Assembly: GCA_913047525.1 (NCBI GenBank)
Contig: CAJWUS010000004.1
Location: 1-26,754 of the forward strand
Length of the DNA stretch: 26,754 nucleotides
Direction of reading: 5' to 3'
From: an uncultured Flavobacteriales bacterium
GTDB taxonomy: Bacteria; Bacteroidota; Bacteroidia; Flavobacteriales; BACL11
The notes under the pieces are model-generated. The model saw nothing but the letters and a program-made list of their open reading frames with translations. It was not told the DNA's origin and searched no databases. Of this stretch, positions 7,994 to 16,679 are shown in pieces; the stretch's first letter is position 1; every line of letters starts with the position of its first letter. A program made the translations under genes and the position numbers.

Positions 7994-9519
7994 CTCTCTC
8001 TATCTAAGGAGCGATACTGAATGGCCTCTGCAATATGAGCTGAACTAATATTTTCAGCATTATCCAAATCGGCAATGGTTCGAGCAACTTTCAATATTCT
8101 ATCATACGCCCTGGCGGAAAGGTCTAGTTTTTCCATTGCCGTTTTTAGTAGATCTTGGCTCTGTGGATTTAATTTGCAATGGCTTTGAATTTGCTTTGTA
8201 TTCATTTGAGAATTAGCGTGAATTTTTTCGTTTTCAACAAATCTATTTTCTTGAATATCTCTTGCTTTTATTACTCTTTCCCTAATTTGCTGACTGCTTT
8301 CTCCCTTTTCTTTTTTGGTCAATTCATCAAAATTTACAGGCGTAACTTCCACATGCAAATCAATTCTGTCAAGTAAGGGTCCTGATATTTTATTCAGATA
8401 TTTTTGCACCATTCCAGGAGGACACATACAAGCTTTATCAGGATGATTATAATATCCACATGGGCAAGGATTCATAGAGGTAACCAACATAAAGCTAGCC
8501 GGATAATCTATTGAAAATTTAGCGCGAGAAATAGTTACTACCCTATCCTCAATGGGTTGTCGCATTACTTCTAAAACCGTTCGTTTGAACTCTGGTAATT
8601 CATCTAAAAACAAAACGCCATTATGAGCCAATGAAATTTCCCCTGGTTGAGGATGCGTACCTCCCCCAACTAATGCTACATCTGAAATAGTATGGTGAGG
8701 AGAGCGAAAAGGGCGAGAAGTCATAAGCGTATCATTTGCAGCTAATTTCCCTGAAACAGAGTGAATCTTTGTAGTTTCTAGTGCTTCTTGTAATGATAGT
8801 GGCGGCAGAATCCCTGGCATTCGTTTTGCCAACATGGTTTTCCCTGCCCCAGGCGGACCTATCATAATTACATTATGCCCACCGGCAGCAGCAATTTCCA
8901 ATGCTCGTTTTATATTTTCTTGCCCCTTTACATCCGAAAAATCAGAAGCAACATTATTCAATCCTTCATAAAACTCTTTTCTTGTATCAACAATGGTGTG
9001 GCTTATTTTTATTTCCTCTTTGAAAAAATCAATTACTTCCCGAACATTCGACACAGCTAACACTTGCAAATCATTTACAATAGCCGCCTCTCTTGCATTT
9101 TCCTTTGGCAAAAATATTCCTTTAAACCCTTCTTCTTTTGCTTGTATGGCAATGGGCAAGGCTCCTTTTATTGGTAAGATACTTCCATCTAAGGAAAGTT
9201 CCCCCATTATTACATAGTATGCTAATTTAGCATTTTCAAATTCTTTATTAGCAGCTAAAATTCCTATGGCAAGTGGTAAATCATAAGCTGATCCTTCCTT
9301 TCTAATATCAGCTGGCGCCATATTAATTACAACTTGTTTTCCAGGAACTCGATAGCCATTATTTTTTAGTGCTGCACGAATTCTTTGCTCACTTTCTTTT
9401 ACTGCATTGTCTGGCAATCCAACCAAATAAAATTTTATTCCTCTTGTAATATCCACCTCAATGGTAATCGTTTTGGCATCAATACCGCTTACTGCACTAC
9501 CATAGGTTTTAACTAACAT
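7981..9519 (-). CDS. comM: ComM/YifB family Mg-chelatase-like AAA+ ATPase
   Basis: 512 residues, full length. Domain order: an N-terminal Lon-protease-like ChlI fold (~20-145, with GLPDNAVKESEQRIRAA and INMAPADIRKEGSAYDLPLA), then the AAA+ Mg-chelatase domain (~190-400) with Walker A GPPGAGKT (221-228) and Walker B in NGVLFLDELPEF, a Cys cluster NPCPCGYYNHPDKACMCPP, and a C-terminal lid with LSARAYDRILKVARTIADL. ComM homologues are hexameric helicases that promote branch migration during natural transformation in Vibrio, but the family also occurs in many species not known to be competent. It starts four bases downstream of dsbD. It is cytosolic; its role in this organism is inferred only from the family. 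Confidence 0.93.
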   Translation of the reverse strand: MLVKTYGSAVSGIDAKTITIEVDITRGIKFYLVGLPDNAVKESEQRIRAALKNNGYRVPGKQVVINMAPADIRKEGSAYDLPLAIGILAANKEFENAKLAYYVIMGELSLDGSILPIKGALPIAIQAKEEGFKGIFLPKENAREAAIVNDLQVLAVSNVREVIDFFKEEIKISHTIVDTRKEFYEGLNNVASDFSDVKGQENIKRALEIAAAGGHNVIMIGPPGAGKTMLAKRMPGILPPLSLQEALETTKIHSVSGKLAANDTLMTSRPFRSPHHTISDVALVGGGTHPQPGEISLAHNGVLFLDELPEFKRTVLEVMRQPIEDRVVTISRAKFSIDYPASFMLVTSMNPCPCGYYNHPDKACMCPPGMVQKYLNKISGPLLDRIDLHVEVTPVNFDELTKKEKGESSQQIRERVIKARDIQENRFVENEKIHANSQMNTKQIQSHCKLNPQSQDLLKTAMEKLDLSARAYDRILKVARTIADLDNAENISSAHIAEAIQYRSLDRESWAG

Positions 9520-9523
9520 ATTT

Positions 9524-11536
9524 TTATTTATTGAATTCCGTTAAGCCACATTTTAGCCATTTTTGAAATTCGCTAACATCAGGAGTGTAGCCAATAGGAT
9601 TGGTTAAAAGTCCGTTTTTTGGACTATACAGCACATAGTATGGCTGTGATGAACTAGCATAAGTTACCGCTTGCAAAGTGCTCCATTTATTCCCAACAGT
9701 AGTTAAAGTTTTCTTTTTTGTTCCTCCATCAGAAGTTGGAGCGACTACCGTTTCACTGCTGTCTAATAATGTTTGCTCATCTACATAAAGTTGGCAAAGC
9801 ACAAATTCCCCCAACAAATCTTCCACTTCAGGAAATACATTTTCTTCCATTTTTCTACAGTTGACACAAGCCCAACCCGTAAAATCGATAAATACTGCTT
9901 TGCCCTCTTGTTCTGCATATTCTATCGCTTCCCAATAGTCAAAAAATACTTCTTTTCCTTCTTGCTGATAAGTGTAGCTATAACTCAGTGGCGGAGGGAA
10001 TCCGCTTAATGCTTCATGCTCCCACCAATTTAAATGCGAACCAAACATCCCTGGAATTAGGTAAATAGTAAAAAATAAAAAAGACAATATAAACCCATAA
10101 CGCATTTTGGAAATCTTTGCTAGTTTAGAATCGTGGGGGAACTGAATTTTTCCAATTAAATACAATACCGTTAGTGCGCCAATAATAAACCAAAGCACAA
10201 AGAAGGTCTCCCTTTTTATCAAGCCCCATTGCTCAACCATATCGGCATTAGAAAGGAACTTTATGGCTAGTGCAACTTCTAAAAACCCTAACACTACTTT
10301 TACTGAATTTAGCCATCCTCCAGATTGTGGTAGTACATCTAACAATTTTGGGAAAAGAGCAAATAAAGCAAACGGAAAGCCTAATGCTAATCCGAAACCT
10401 GTCATTCCTGCCGTTAATTTGGTGGCAACCATTTTGAATTCCATTCCTAAAATAACAACAATGCTTACATCTCCACCTAAAGTTCCTGCCAGAAGTGAGC
10501 CTAAAATAGGACCAGTGCAAGAGAAAGAAACAATAGCTAAAGTTAGCGCCATGAAAAAGATGCCAATTAATCCGCCAATATTGGATCCTGAATCCGATTT
10601 ATTGCCCCATTTGCTGGGTAATGCTAATTCAAAATATCCAAAAAAGGAAAGGGCAAAAGCAATGAAAATGGCAAAAAAGAATAAATTAAGCCAACTATTT
10701 GTAGAAATCTGATTTAAAATTTCAGGGTCAATATTAGGCATTATATGAAAAGGAATACTCAATAAAAAGTAAATAAGCATAATGAAAAAACCATACATAA
10801 TCGCATTGAACATGCCTTTGCCTTTTTCTCCCTTTGTAAAAAAACTAACTGTGAGGGGAATCATAGGAAAAACACAAGGCGTTATAAGGGCAATAAGCCC
10901 GCCCAAAAGACCCAAAATAAAAATGGCCCACAAACTATTTTCTTCTGATTTCTTTTCCCCACAATCAGTAGATAGATTGTTTAATTCTACTAATTTGTCA
11001 TTGTATTTTTGGGTGTTTTCAATTTCTTCTATAGTACTTTTTTCTTCCGCTTTTTCCACTACTACTCTCCCGTCTGAATTAATTTGGAAGGAAAAAGGAA
11101 CTGGCATTGGAAAAACACATTGGGCCTCATCACATAACATAAAATTAATCTCTCCTGTTATATTAAATGGATCTTTAGTTAGTAATCTTATTCTCTGTCG
11201 AAAAGTAACTTCCCCTTCATAGTATTTTAATGTTTCTTCCCAAATAGGATCATAATCTTGTATAGGCGGCTCTTCTAAAACACTGTCCTGTTTGATAAAA
11301 AAATCTGATTCATTAAAAGTAAAGGATGTAGGTATAGGTCCCTCATCACTAAAATATTGCCCGGTAAATTGAGAATACAAATGCCAATGCTCTTCAATGC
11401 TCGCTTTAAACTGTAGTTCGACTTCTGACTCAGAAATTTTGTTTTGCGAAAATCCCCAAATTACAGGATCTATAATTTGAGCATTTGAAAATATGCCTGC
11501 AAATAAAAATGCAAGTACAAAAAATATTTTTTTCAT
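9524..11536 (-). CDS. dsbD: Thiol:disulfide interchange protein DsbD
   Basis: 670 residues. It carries electrons from cytosolic thioredoxin across the inner membrane to periplasmic partners. The signal peptide is at 1-19 (cleavage near SNAQ). The N-terminal alpha domain ends with the CDEAQC pair (C135/C140). The membrane domain (~200-500) has about eight or nine hydrophobic segments and the two redox cysteines, C221 in ITPCVFPMIPL and C340 in SFSCTGPILG. The C-terminal thioredoxin-like gamma domain has CVNC (C557/C560) in FTGWACVNCRKME. All six redox cysteines are present, so the relay is complete. A stretch around 355-375 (DVSIVVILGMEFKMVATK) adds ~20 residues compared with E. coli DsbD. It starts four bases after the small PH-like gene. 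Periplasmic acceptors could include exported proteins such as those in the right half of the window. Confidence 0.94.
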   Translation of the reverse strand: MKKIFFVLAFLFAGIFSNAQIIDPVIWGFSQNKISESEVELQFKASIEEHWHLYSQFTGQYFSDEGPIPTSFTFNESDFFIKQDSVLEEPPIQDYDPIWEETLKYYEGEVTFRQRIRLLTKDPFNITGEINFMLCDEAQCVFPMPVPFSFQINSDGRVVVEKAEEKSTIEEIENTQKYNDKLVELNNLSTDCGEKKSEENSLWAIFILGLLGGLIALITPCVFPMIPLTVSFFTKGEKGKGMFNAIMYGFFIMLIYFLLSIPFHIMPNIDPEILNQISTNSWLNLFFFAIFIAFALSFFGYFELALPSKWGNKSDSGSNIGGLIGIFFMALTLAIVSFSCTGPILGSLLAGTLGGDVSIVVILGMEFKMVATKLTAGMTGFGLALGFPFALFALFPKLLDVLPQSGGWLNSVKVVLGFLEVALAIKFLSNADMVEQWGLIKRETFFVLWFIIGALTVLYLIGKIQFPHDSKLAKISKMRYGFILSFLFFTIYLIPGMFGSHLNWWEHEALSGFPPPLSYSYTYQQEGKEVFFDYWEAIEYAEQEGKAVFIDFTGWACVNCRKMEENVFPEVEDLLGEFVLCQLYVDEQTLLDSSETVVAPTSDGGTKKKTLTTVGNKWSTLQAVTYASSSQPYYVLYSPKNGLLTNPIGYTPDVSEFQKWLKCGLTEFNK

Positions 11537-11540
11537 TCTT

Positions 11541-12020
11541 CTATTGGTTTAATTCTTGATTTATAACCCTAGCTAATTCTTCCGATTTTTGGCTCCCAAT
11601 CAAATAGATTAAGCCATCTTTATCGGTAAGCTCAACCGCATCAACACCTCTTGTGTAAAAACGAATGGTGCCTTTTAGATGCAGATTATAAACGGATCGA
11701 TTCAAAATATATTTGCTGTACATTACTTTTTTGACTGATTTAATACTACTTAACCCAATCTTTATTTTTCTAGATGTCCATAGTCCATCTAATATGATAC
11801 TTTTGTTTTGTACTTTGGTTTCAAAGTGTAATACAAACACAAGCAAAACCGAAATTACTAAAATAGCTATTCCTAAAAAGAAGAAAAGTTCGCCCGATTT
11901 TTCGTGATTTTCTTTCCAATAATAAGCCACAAAACAAAACAATGCCAATGCTATCCTTCTGGAAAGCGACATTTTATTTAATCCCAAATACTGTTTTTCT
12001 TCAAATCTTATTTCTGACAT
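11541..12020 (-). CDS. Small membrane protein with PH-like C-terminal domain, function unknown
   Basis: 159 residues; not recognised as a named family. A short basic N-terminus (LNKMSLSRRIALALFCFVAYYW) contains a possible first membrane segment (~22-36). A clear one follows (~46-66, FFFLGIAILVISVLLVFVL). The remaining ~90 residues alternate short beta strands (SIILDGLWTSRKIKIGLSSI, YNLHLKGTIRFYTRGVDAVEL, GLIYLIGS) and end in a helix (SEELARVINQELN), the pattern of bacterial PH-like domains. It is predicted to be anchored in the inner membrane with the beta domain on one face. It lies one base after tilS and four bases before dsbD, so it is certainly within the same transcript, but this does not identify a role. 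That it is a real gene is well supported by position and composition. Confidence 0.7.
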   Translation of the reverse strand: MSEIRFEEKQYLGLNKMSLSRRIALALFCFVAYYWKENHEKSGELFFFLGIAILVISVLLVFVLHFETKVQNKSIILDGLWTSRKIKIGLSSIKSVKKVMYSKYILNRSVYNLHLKGTIRFYTRGVDAVELTDKDGLIYLIGSQKSEELARVINQELNQ

Positions 12021-12021
12021 C

Positions 12022-13335
12022 TTATTCTTTTAAAAGTTGCACAATATACGCCTTTTTAGTGTTTTCTAATATTTTGAATCTTTCGTCTAATCTTAACCCA
12101 ACAATCCATATAATTTCATTGTCAGAGCATAGCACCCAAACTTGTTCCTTTTCAGGAATTGAAATTTTATTGTCAATAAAAAAGTCACTTAATTTCTTTT
12201 TACCTTTCATCCCAAGCGGAAAGAAAAAATCTCCTTTTTTCCACTTTCTTAAAACTAGTGGAAATTTCAATTTATCAAAGTCAAGCATTGCAATATTTAC
12301 ATCATTTTTAATAGTAAGATTTCCGGACAATGAGAACCTTAAATGAACTGGGGAAAAACATTCTTTATCATTTTTGTTAATTTGTATTTCAAGCTTTTCA
12401 TTTTTCCTAATGGCTTGAATAATTATTTGCTTTCTATCGATAATTAAGTGGTGAGTAGCAGAAAAAAATTGCTTCCCGGATTGCTTTTGCAAAGCGATAG
12501 AAATATCGTTCACACTGAAAAAACCAAATGGTTTCAAAAGCTCATAAAGATATGTTGGCATGGGATTTAGCTTTTCTAATTCTACAATTGAAATGGTAAA
12601 ATAACTACCTTCTTGTTTTAGCAATCGCCCTTTTTGTTTATTAATTTGGGTATCGTATATTTCAGAAATACCCCTTAAATAATCCATATCCTTTGTTATT
12701 GTTTCTTTAATTGAAGGATTAATCTCTTCCAGTAAAGGAATGAGATGAAGCCGTATTTTATTTCTAAGATATTTATCGTCTTTATTAGAACTGTCTTCAC
12801 GATATTCAATTTTATTTTCTTTAAGGAAATCATAAATTTCATCTTTTCTTGCAAACAAAAGAGGTCTAATTATATTCCTTCTTTTCGGATGAATCCCCAA
12901 CATTCCTTTTATTCCCGTTCCTCTTAGAAGGTTGATAAAAAAAGTTTCAATATCATCATCCTGATGATGAGCCGTAATAATAAAATTGTAATCCAATTTT
13001 AATCTCAAGGCTTCAGCCCATTTATACCTCAATTCTCTTGCAGCCATCTGAATGGAAAGCTTATTTTGTGTTGCAAAATTTTGAGTGTCAAAGTCGCTTG
13101 TAACACATTCTACATTTAGCTTCTTAGCCAACTTTTTTACAAAAACTTCATCCGAATCCGATTCCTCTTTTCGTAAACCAAAATTGCAATGTGCCATTAT
13201 AAAATTGCAATTCAATGCCTTTAAAAGACAGGCTAATGCAACACTGTCTGCGCCACCACTAATAGCAAGTATTAGTTTGTCCTCCTTCTTAAAAAGATGA
13301 TGTTGTTTTATGTATTTATCTAACTTTTCTTTCAT
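12022..13335 (-). CDS. tilS: tRNA(Ile)-lysidine synthase TilS
   Basis: 437 residues. TilS ligates lysine to C34 of tRNA-Ile(CAU), changing both amino-acid and codon specificity, and is essential in most bacteria. The N-terminal PP-loop ATPase motif is ISGGADSVALACLL (~24-37), followed by MAHCNFGLRKEES, TAHHQDDDIETFFINLLRGTG (tRNA/ATP contacts) and DSSNKDDKYLRNKIRLHLIP; the C-terminal TilS_C substrate-binding region contains WKKGDFFFPLGMKGKKKLSDFF. I start it at the ATG at 13335, whose ATGA overlaps the pabB stop and gives the standard MKEKLDKYI opening. A longer in-frame start at 13395 would add 20 residues that overlap pabB and do not look like TilS. The overlap implies translational coupling to pabB. 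Confidence 0.95.
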   Translation of the reverse strand: MKEKLDKYIKQHHLFKKEDKLILAISGGADSVALACLLKALNCNFIMAHCNFGLRKEESDSDEVFVKKLAKKLNVECVTSDFDTQNFATQNKLSIQMAARELRYKWAEALRLKLDYNFIITAHHQDDDIETFFINLLRGTGIKGMLGIHPKRRNIIRPLLFARKDEIYDFLKENKIEYREDSSNKDDKYLRNKIRLHLIPLLEEINPSIKETITKDMDYLRGISEIYDTQINKQKGRLLKQEGSYFTISIVELEKLNPMPTYLYELLKPFGFFSVNDISIALQKQSGKQFFSATHHLIIDRKQIIIQAIRKNEKLEIQINKNDKECFSPVHLRFSLSGNLTIKNDVNIAMLDFDKLKFPLVLRKWKKGDFFFPLGMKGKKKLSDFFIDNKISIPEKEQVWVLCSDNEIIWIVGLRLDERFKILENTKKAYIVQLLKE

Positions 13336-14642
13336 TCTGCATTTACTTTCTCTCCAGATGAAATTTCTAAAATTGTTTTTACTTTTATAAGGCATTCGTT
13401 ATATTCTTCCTCCGCTACTGACCTACTAGTAATTGCACCTCCTGCCATCACCGAAAAATATTTTTTTGTAGCATTATAAAGAATACTCCTTATTACCACA
13501 TTAAAATCAAAATTGGCATTTGGACTAATATAGCCAACACTTCCTGAAAACAGCCCTCTTTTTGTGCATTCAAATTTTTCTATTAATTCCATGGCTTTTC
13601 TTTTTGGAGCACCTGTCATTGAGCCCATAGGGAAAGCTCCTTCTATGGCGTCTATAAAATGATAATTGGACTCTAATTCTGTACTTATTGTACTTATCAT
13701 TTGATGTACTTGTTCAAAGGAATAAACTCCAAAAAGTTCCTCTACTTTAACACTTGCTTGTCGGGCGTATTTTGACAAATCATTCCTTACCAAATCAGTA
13801 ATCATTACATTTTCTGATTTGTCTTTTTCGCTTAAAGATAATTCTTTTTTTAACTTCGAATCTTCTTCTTTATTTTTACTTCTTTTTCTTGTTCCTTTTA
13901 TGGGTTGAGATAGAATTTGCTGATTTTCCTTTCTCAAAAATCTTTCCGGACTAAAGCAGATAAGGTATATACCATCCAAATGTAAAAAAGACGAAAATGG
14001 TGCTTTTGTTTTTTTATTTAATCTAAAAAATAAAGCCTCCGCATTTAGCTCTGTATTTTCAGAAAAAAATTCCTGACAATAATTCATTTCATAAATATCT
14101 CCCCTTTTAATATGTGTTTTAATTTTCTTTATTTTCTTTAAATATTCTTCTTTAGTCTCTCTTTTTTTTATTTTCAAATTTCCATAAAATAACTCATCAC
14201 ATATTTGATTTTTTATCTCATCTATAATAATATCCGTTTCTTTTTTGTTGGAAAAGGTGTCTACATATAATACTTTATTTTTCATACTGAAAACTATTTC
14301 AGGAATGAAAAAAAACAGATTAGGAAAATATAAATTATCCATATTTTCAGATGTTAATGTATTCGTTTCATTTTTTAAATCATAAGAAAAATAACCGAAC
14401 ATCCAGTCTTTATATCTATTGTGAAATACTTTAAGATTCTCAAAAGAATCCTCATTAGAACAGCAAATTTTATGTGCCCCCACTGCAAATAAAAATTCGT
14501 ATTGAGAATATGCTATCGGCATTTTTTGACTTTGCGGATTTGAATCTAAAAAACAAGAATACTTAAAATTTTTAGCCCAAAAACCCAGCTTTTCAGCAAA
14601 TTCATTTTTATCTTTTATGGTATATAAAAATCTATTTCTCAC
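13332..14642 (-). CDS. pabB: Aminodeoxychorismate synthase component I (PabB-like)
   Basis: 436 residues from a GTG start. This chorismate-binding enzyme makes 4-amino-4-deoxychorismate for folate synthesis. Motifs in order: GDIYEMNYCQEFF, CFSPERFLRK, QPIKGTRKR, ENVMITDLVRNDLSKYA, PMGSMTGAPKRKAMELIE, GLFSGSVGYISPNANFDFNVVIRS and AGGAITSRSVAEEEYNECL. The lysine in PIKGT is the residue characteristic of PabB; anthranilate synthase TrpE normally has PIAGT. It is shorter than many TrpE proteins, as expected. No glutamine amidotransferase (pabA) or lyase (pabC) gene is adjacent. It is the first gene of the minus-strand run pabB-tilS-PH-dsbD-comM. The ATG-less start is supported by a -7-like element directly upstream and by the absence of another suitable start codon before conserved sequence. 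Confidence 0.88.
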   Translation of the reverse strand: MRNRFLYTIKDKNEFAEKLGFWAKNFKYSCFLDSNPQSQKMPIAYSQYEFLFAVGAHKICCSNEDSFENLKVFHNRYKDWMFGYFSYDLKNETNTLTSENMDNLYFPNLFFFIPEIVFSMKNKVLYVDTFSNKKETDIIIDEIKNQICDELFYGNLKIKKRETKEEYLKKIKKIKTHIKRGDIYEMNYCQEFFSENTELNAEALFFRLNKKTKAPFSSFLHLDGIYLICFSPERFLRKENQQILSQPIKGTRKRSKNKEEDSKLKKELSLSEKDKSENVMITDLVRNDLSKYARQASVKVEELFGVYSFEQVHQMISTISTELESNYHFIDAIEGAFPMGSMTGAPKRKAMELIEKFECTKRGLFSGSVGYISPNANFDFNVVIRSILYNATKKYFSVMAGGAITSRSVAEEEYNECLIKVKTILEISSGEKVNAE

Positions 14643-14646
14643 AAAA

Positions 14647-14680
14647 CAAAAGTAATAGTTTTTACGAATTTATTCTCAAA
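14647..14680 (-). promoter_or_regulatory. Candidate promoter for the pabB run, abutting the start codon
   Basis: On the minus strand TACTTTTG (plus-strand 14654-14647) is a full -7 match, only four bases before the GTG at 14642. A TTTG (14680-14677) lies 22 bases upstream of it, longer than the usual 17-19. If used, the pabB mRNA would have essentially no leader. Confidence 0.4.
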
Positions 14681-14764
14681 TATTTATTGCTTTACAAAAG
14701 CTAAAATGGATGATTAAATTATTTTTTATAATTTAGCCTTATATAAACCAAAAAATAATTAATT

Positions 14765-15052
14765 ATGGGGAACTTAGAAAGACCGTTAACTTGGGGATTA
14801 GGCCTTTTATTCATCCTTGGCTTATTTATTGTGAATTGTGAATGTGGTGATGACACAACTTGTCCTTTGAACAATGCATTTAATATCACTAATTCTGGCG
14901 TTAATGCAGATGCTTTGGAGGTTGATGTGCCAGAAACTGTTACAGAAGTTACTGTAGAGGTTATAGTTGAAGGTGGTGATACCACTGTGGCTATAGAAAC
15001 TTCTGATAATGGAACAGATGTTGGTGTAGAGACTGAAACAGAAGGAGAGTAA
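14765..15052 (+). CDS. Small acidic exported protein, no known family
   Basis: 95 residues; not recognised. Residues 1-~27 look like an export signal: a short N-terminus with one Arg (R6), a hydrophobic core WGLGLLFILGLFIV, then NCECG. The Cys at ~25 could be lipidated, but the residue before it is Asn, which is not a standard lipobox, so lipoprotein status is uncertain. The mature part has 18 acidic residues and no Lys or Arg, with three Cys near its start (CECGDDTTC) and a Val/Thr/Glu alternation (VPETVTEVTVEVIVEGGDTT) suggesting beta strands, then a disordered acidic tail ending ETETEGE. It stands alone between divergent pabB and convergent lnt. A strong terminator follows with its T-tract on this strand. 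Upstream, TAATTTAG (14729-14736) is only a partial -7 match with no TTG. ORFs on the opposite strand lack a signal sequence and are less plausible. Confidence 0.65.
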   Translation: MGNLERPLTWGLGLLFILGLFIVNCECGDDTTCPLNNAFNITNSGVNADALEVDVPETVTEVTVEVIVEGGDTTVAIETSDNGTDVGVETETEGE

Positions 15053-15074
15053 TTTTCCTCTTTCATAAATGATT

Positions 15075-15107
15075 AAACCCATTCTTTTAGAGTGGGTTTT
15101 TTATTTT
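15075..15107 (+). terminator. Intrinsic terminator between the acidic small gene and lnt
   Basis: An 11-bp stem (AAACCCATTCT 15075-15085 with AGAGTGGGTTT 15089-15099, one T-G pair) and a TTT loop are followed by TTTATTTT. It begins 22 bases after the small-gene stop. It lies just beyond the lnt stop codon on the other strand and may also slow convergent transcription, though the T-tract on the minus side (TTTAATC) is poor. Confidence 0.85.
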
Positions 15108-16645
15108 CTCAACCTCCCATTTACAGAAGCAATTATCAAAAGTAAAATAGAAACAAAAACACTTATCCTCCCAATATAATTTCCAAACCGATTGTAAAAA
15201 GTAGTTTTAGAATTTAAATTTACATTTGCTGATATACAAACTGCTTCATCCCAATTTGTCTTTTCTAGGACTTCTCCATTTGCATAAATTATTCCTGAAA
15301 TACCTGTGTTGGCTGAGCGGACAATTGATTTTCTTTGTTCAATCGCTCTCAGCCTAGCATAAGAAAAATGCTGTTTATAACCTACTGAATTTTTCCACCA
15401 ACCATCATTAGTAATTATAGTAATCAAATCAGAATTTTTATAGTTCATCTCTCCATAAATACTTTCATAACAAATAAGAGGGCGAATATTTTTATCATTA
15501 ATTAAGAAATTTCGAATTGTATTTTCACTTCCTAATGAACCACTTATTCCTCCTAAATTAACCGTTAGTTCTGCTAATTTATCCAACATATTTGGATAAG
15601 GCATCTTCTCTACTCCTGGCACTAGTTTCGTTTTATGATACACTTTAACATCACCACTATCAGGAATAAAAATGGCTGAATTATAAGCATCATAAAAAAT
15701 ATTATTATTTCTAATTTGTCGAGCAGTAGTTGTTTTTTGCTCCCCAGGGCCGAACATCTTATAAGTAGAAGCTCCAACAATTATGTTTAATTTCGGGAAT
15801 TGTTTTTGCAATTCTCTAAGTTTTCTGACACTATAAGTTGCCTCAAATTTATTTTCCCAAATCTCTTCCAAAAGAGCCGTTTCAGGCCCTATCAAAAGTT
15901 GAGTCTCCTCAGTAAGTTCAGTTTTTGCAAGAGCAATAAATTCATATAATTGCTCTTCGTGTCCTACATTAAACTTATCAGTATAAGGATCAATATTCGG
16001 CTGAACAATCAACACTCTTAATTGTTCTTCATTTGTCATATTTGGAATAAGACAGAACGAAAACAGCAATGGTAAAATCAGCAATAAACAAGGTAACACT
16101 ATTGCTTTTACATTTTTAGTTTGTACTACTCTAAATATTAAAATATTCATCAACAACACCCAAAATGAACCACCTAAAAATCCAGTAAATTCATACCACT
16201 GCACTATATCAGGTACATTTGCAAATCCATTTCCTAATGTAAGCCAAGGCCATGACAATCCCCAATTCAAGTGCACATATTCCATTGAAATCCAAAGCAT
16301 AATAAAAGAAAAGTATCCTAATCTGTTTTTGCTCGTAATTTTAATTTTATGAAACAAATAGAAAGCAGTCGCCATTAGGGTTGCATTCACCAAAAAAGCA
16401 GAAATTGCCCCAAAAAGTGTAGCATGATACACCCAATAAGTTGTAATTACATTAAAAATGAAAAATGCTAAAAAAGAAAACCAAAAAACTTTTCTTCCCT
16501 TTTTGTTTTCATTTGAATTTTGTAGTTCGTCTTCCAATATTAAGAGTGGAACAAAAGCAAAAAACAAAATAGGGAAAACGCCAATTTCAGGCCAAGAAAA
16601 TGCTAAAAGAAACCCGCTTAGAAGTGCTAAAAATAGTTTTCTCAT
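15101..16645 (-). CDS. lnt: Apolipoprotein N-acyltransferase
   Basis: 514 residues, normal length. Lnt adds the third acyl chain to the N-terminal Cys of lipoproteins in the inner membrane. About six to seven hydrophobic segments occupy residues 1-~200 (the SWPWLTLGNG loop between two of them is typical) and one closes the C-terminus (~490-507). Between these sits the periplasmic nitrilase-like domain with the catalytic triad Glu (E255, LIGPETALLE), Lys (K338, YHKTKLVPGVEKMP) and Cys (C392, PLICYESIYGE). ITNDGWWKNSVGYKQHF and ANTGISGII are further family blocks. It is divergent from pssA with a 34-base gap; a near-match TAATATTTG (16663-16655, minus strand) has one base too many for a good -7 element. 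Confidence 0.95.
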   Translation of the reverse strand: MRKLFLALLSGFLLAFSWPEIGVFPILFFAFVPLLILEDELQNSNENKKGRKVFWFSFLAFFIFNVITTYWVYHATLFGAISAFLVNATLMATAFYLFHKIKITSKNRLGYFSFIMLWISMEYVHLNWGLSWPWLTLGNGFANVPDIVQWYEFTGFLGGSFWVLLMNILIFRVVQTKNVKAIVLPCLLLILPLLFSFCLIPNMTNEEQLRVLIVQPNIDPYTDKFNVGHEEQLYEFIALAKTELTEETQLLIGPETALLEEIWENKFEATYSVRKLRELQKQFPKLNIIVGASTYKMFGPGEQKTTTARQIRNNNIFYDAYNSAIFIPDSGDVKVYHKTKLVPGVEKMPYPNMLDKLAELTVNLGGISGSLGSENTIRNFLINDKNIRPLICYESIYGEMNYKNSDLITIITNDGWWKNSVGYKQHFSYARLRAIEQRKSIVRSANTGISGIIYANGEVLEKTNWDEAVCISANVNLNSKTTFYNRFGNYIGRISVFVSILLLIIASVNGRLRK

Positions 16646-16647
16646 AA

Positions 16648-16674
16648 TTGATTACAAATATTATCATATTTTTG
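16648..16674 (+). promoter_or_regulatory. Candidate promoter for pssA-purS
   Basis: TTG at 16648-16650, 16 bases, then TATTTTTG at 16667-16674, a full -7 match. The pssA ATG at 16680 follows only five bases later, so the transcript would begin at or beside the start codon. The -33 element is in the 34-base gap between lnt and pssA. Confidence 0.5.
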
Positions 16675-16679
16675 CGGAT

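Noticed and set aside
10263..11222. Plus-strand ORFs of about 150 codons antisense to dsbD
   Set aside because: Low-complexity shadows of the dsbD codons with no domain, promoter or conserved start; dsbD itself is complete and well supported.
13336..13395. Longer tilS start at 13395 (20 extra residues)
   Set aside because: The extension overlaps pabB and does not resemble TilS; the ATG at 13335 with its ATGA overlap gives the standard N-terminus.
14719..15082. Two minus-strand ORFs (115 and 86 codons) opposite the acidic small gene
   Set aside because: Neither has a signal or a recognisable domain; the Ser/Thr-rich content mirrors the Thr/Val/Glu codons of the plus-strand gene, and the terminator T-tract fits plus-strand transcription.
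16458..16679. 74-codon N-terminal extension of pssA
   Set aside because: It is antisense to the first part of lnt, passes through the pssA promoter-like elements, and the ATG at 16680 matches the usual PssA start.
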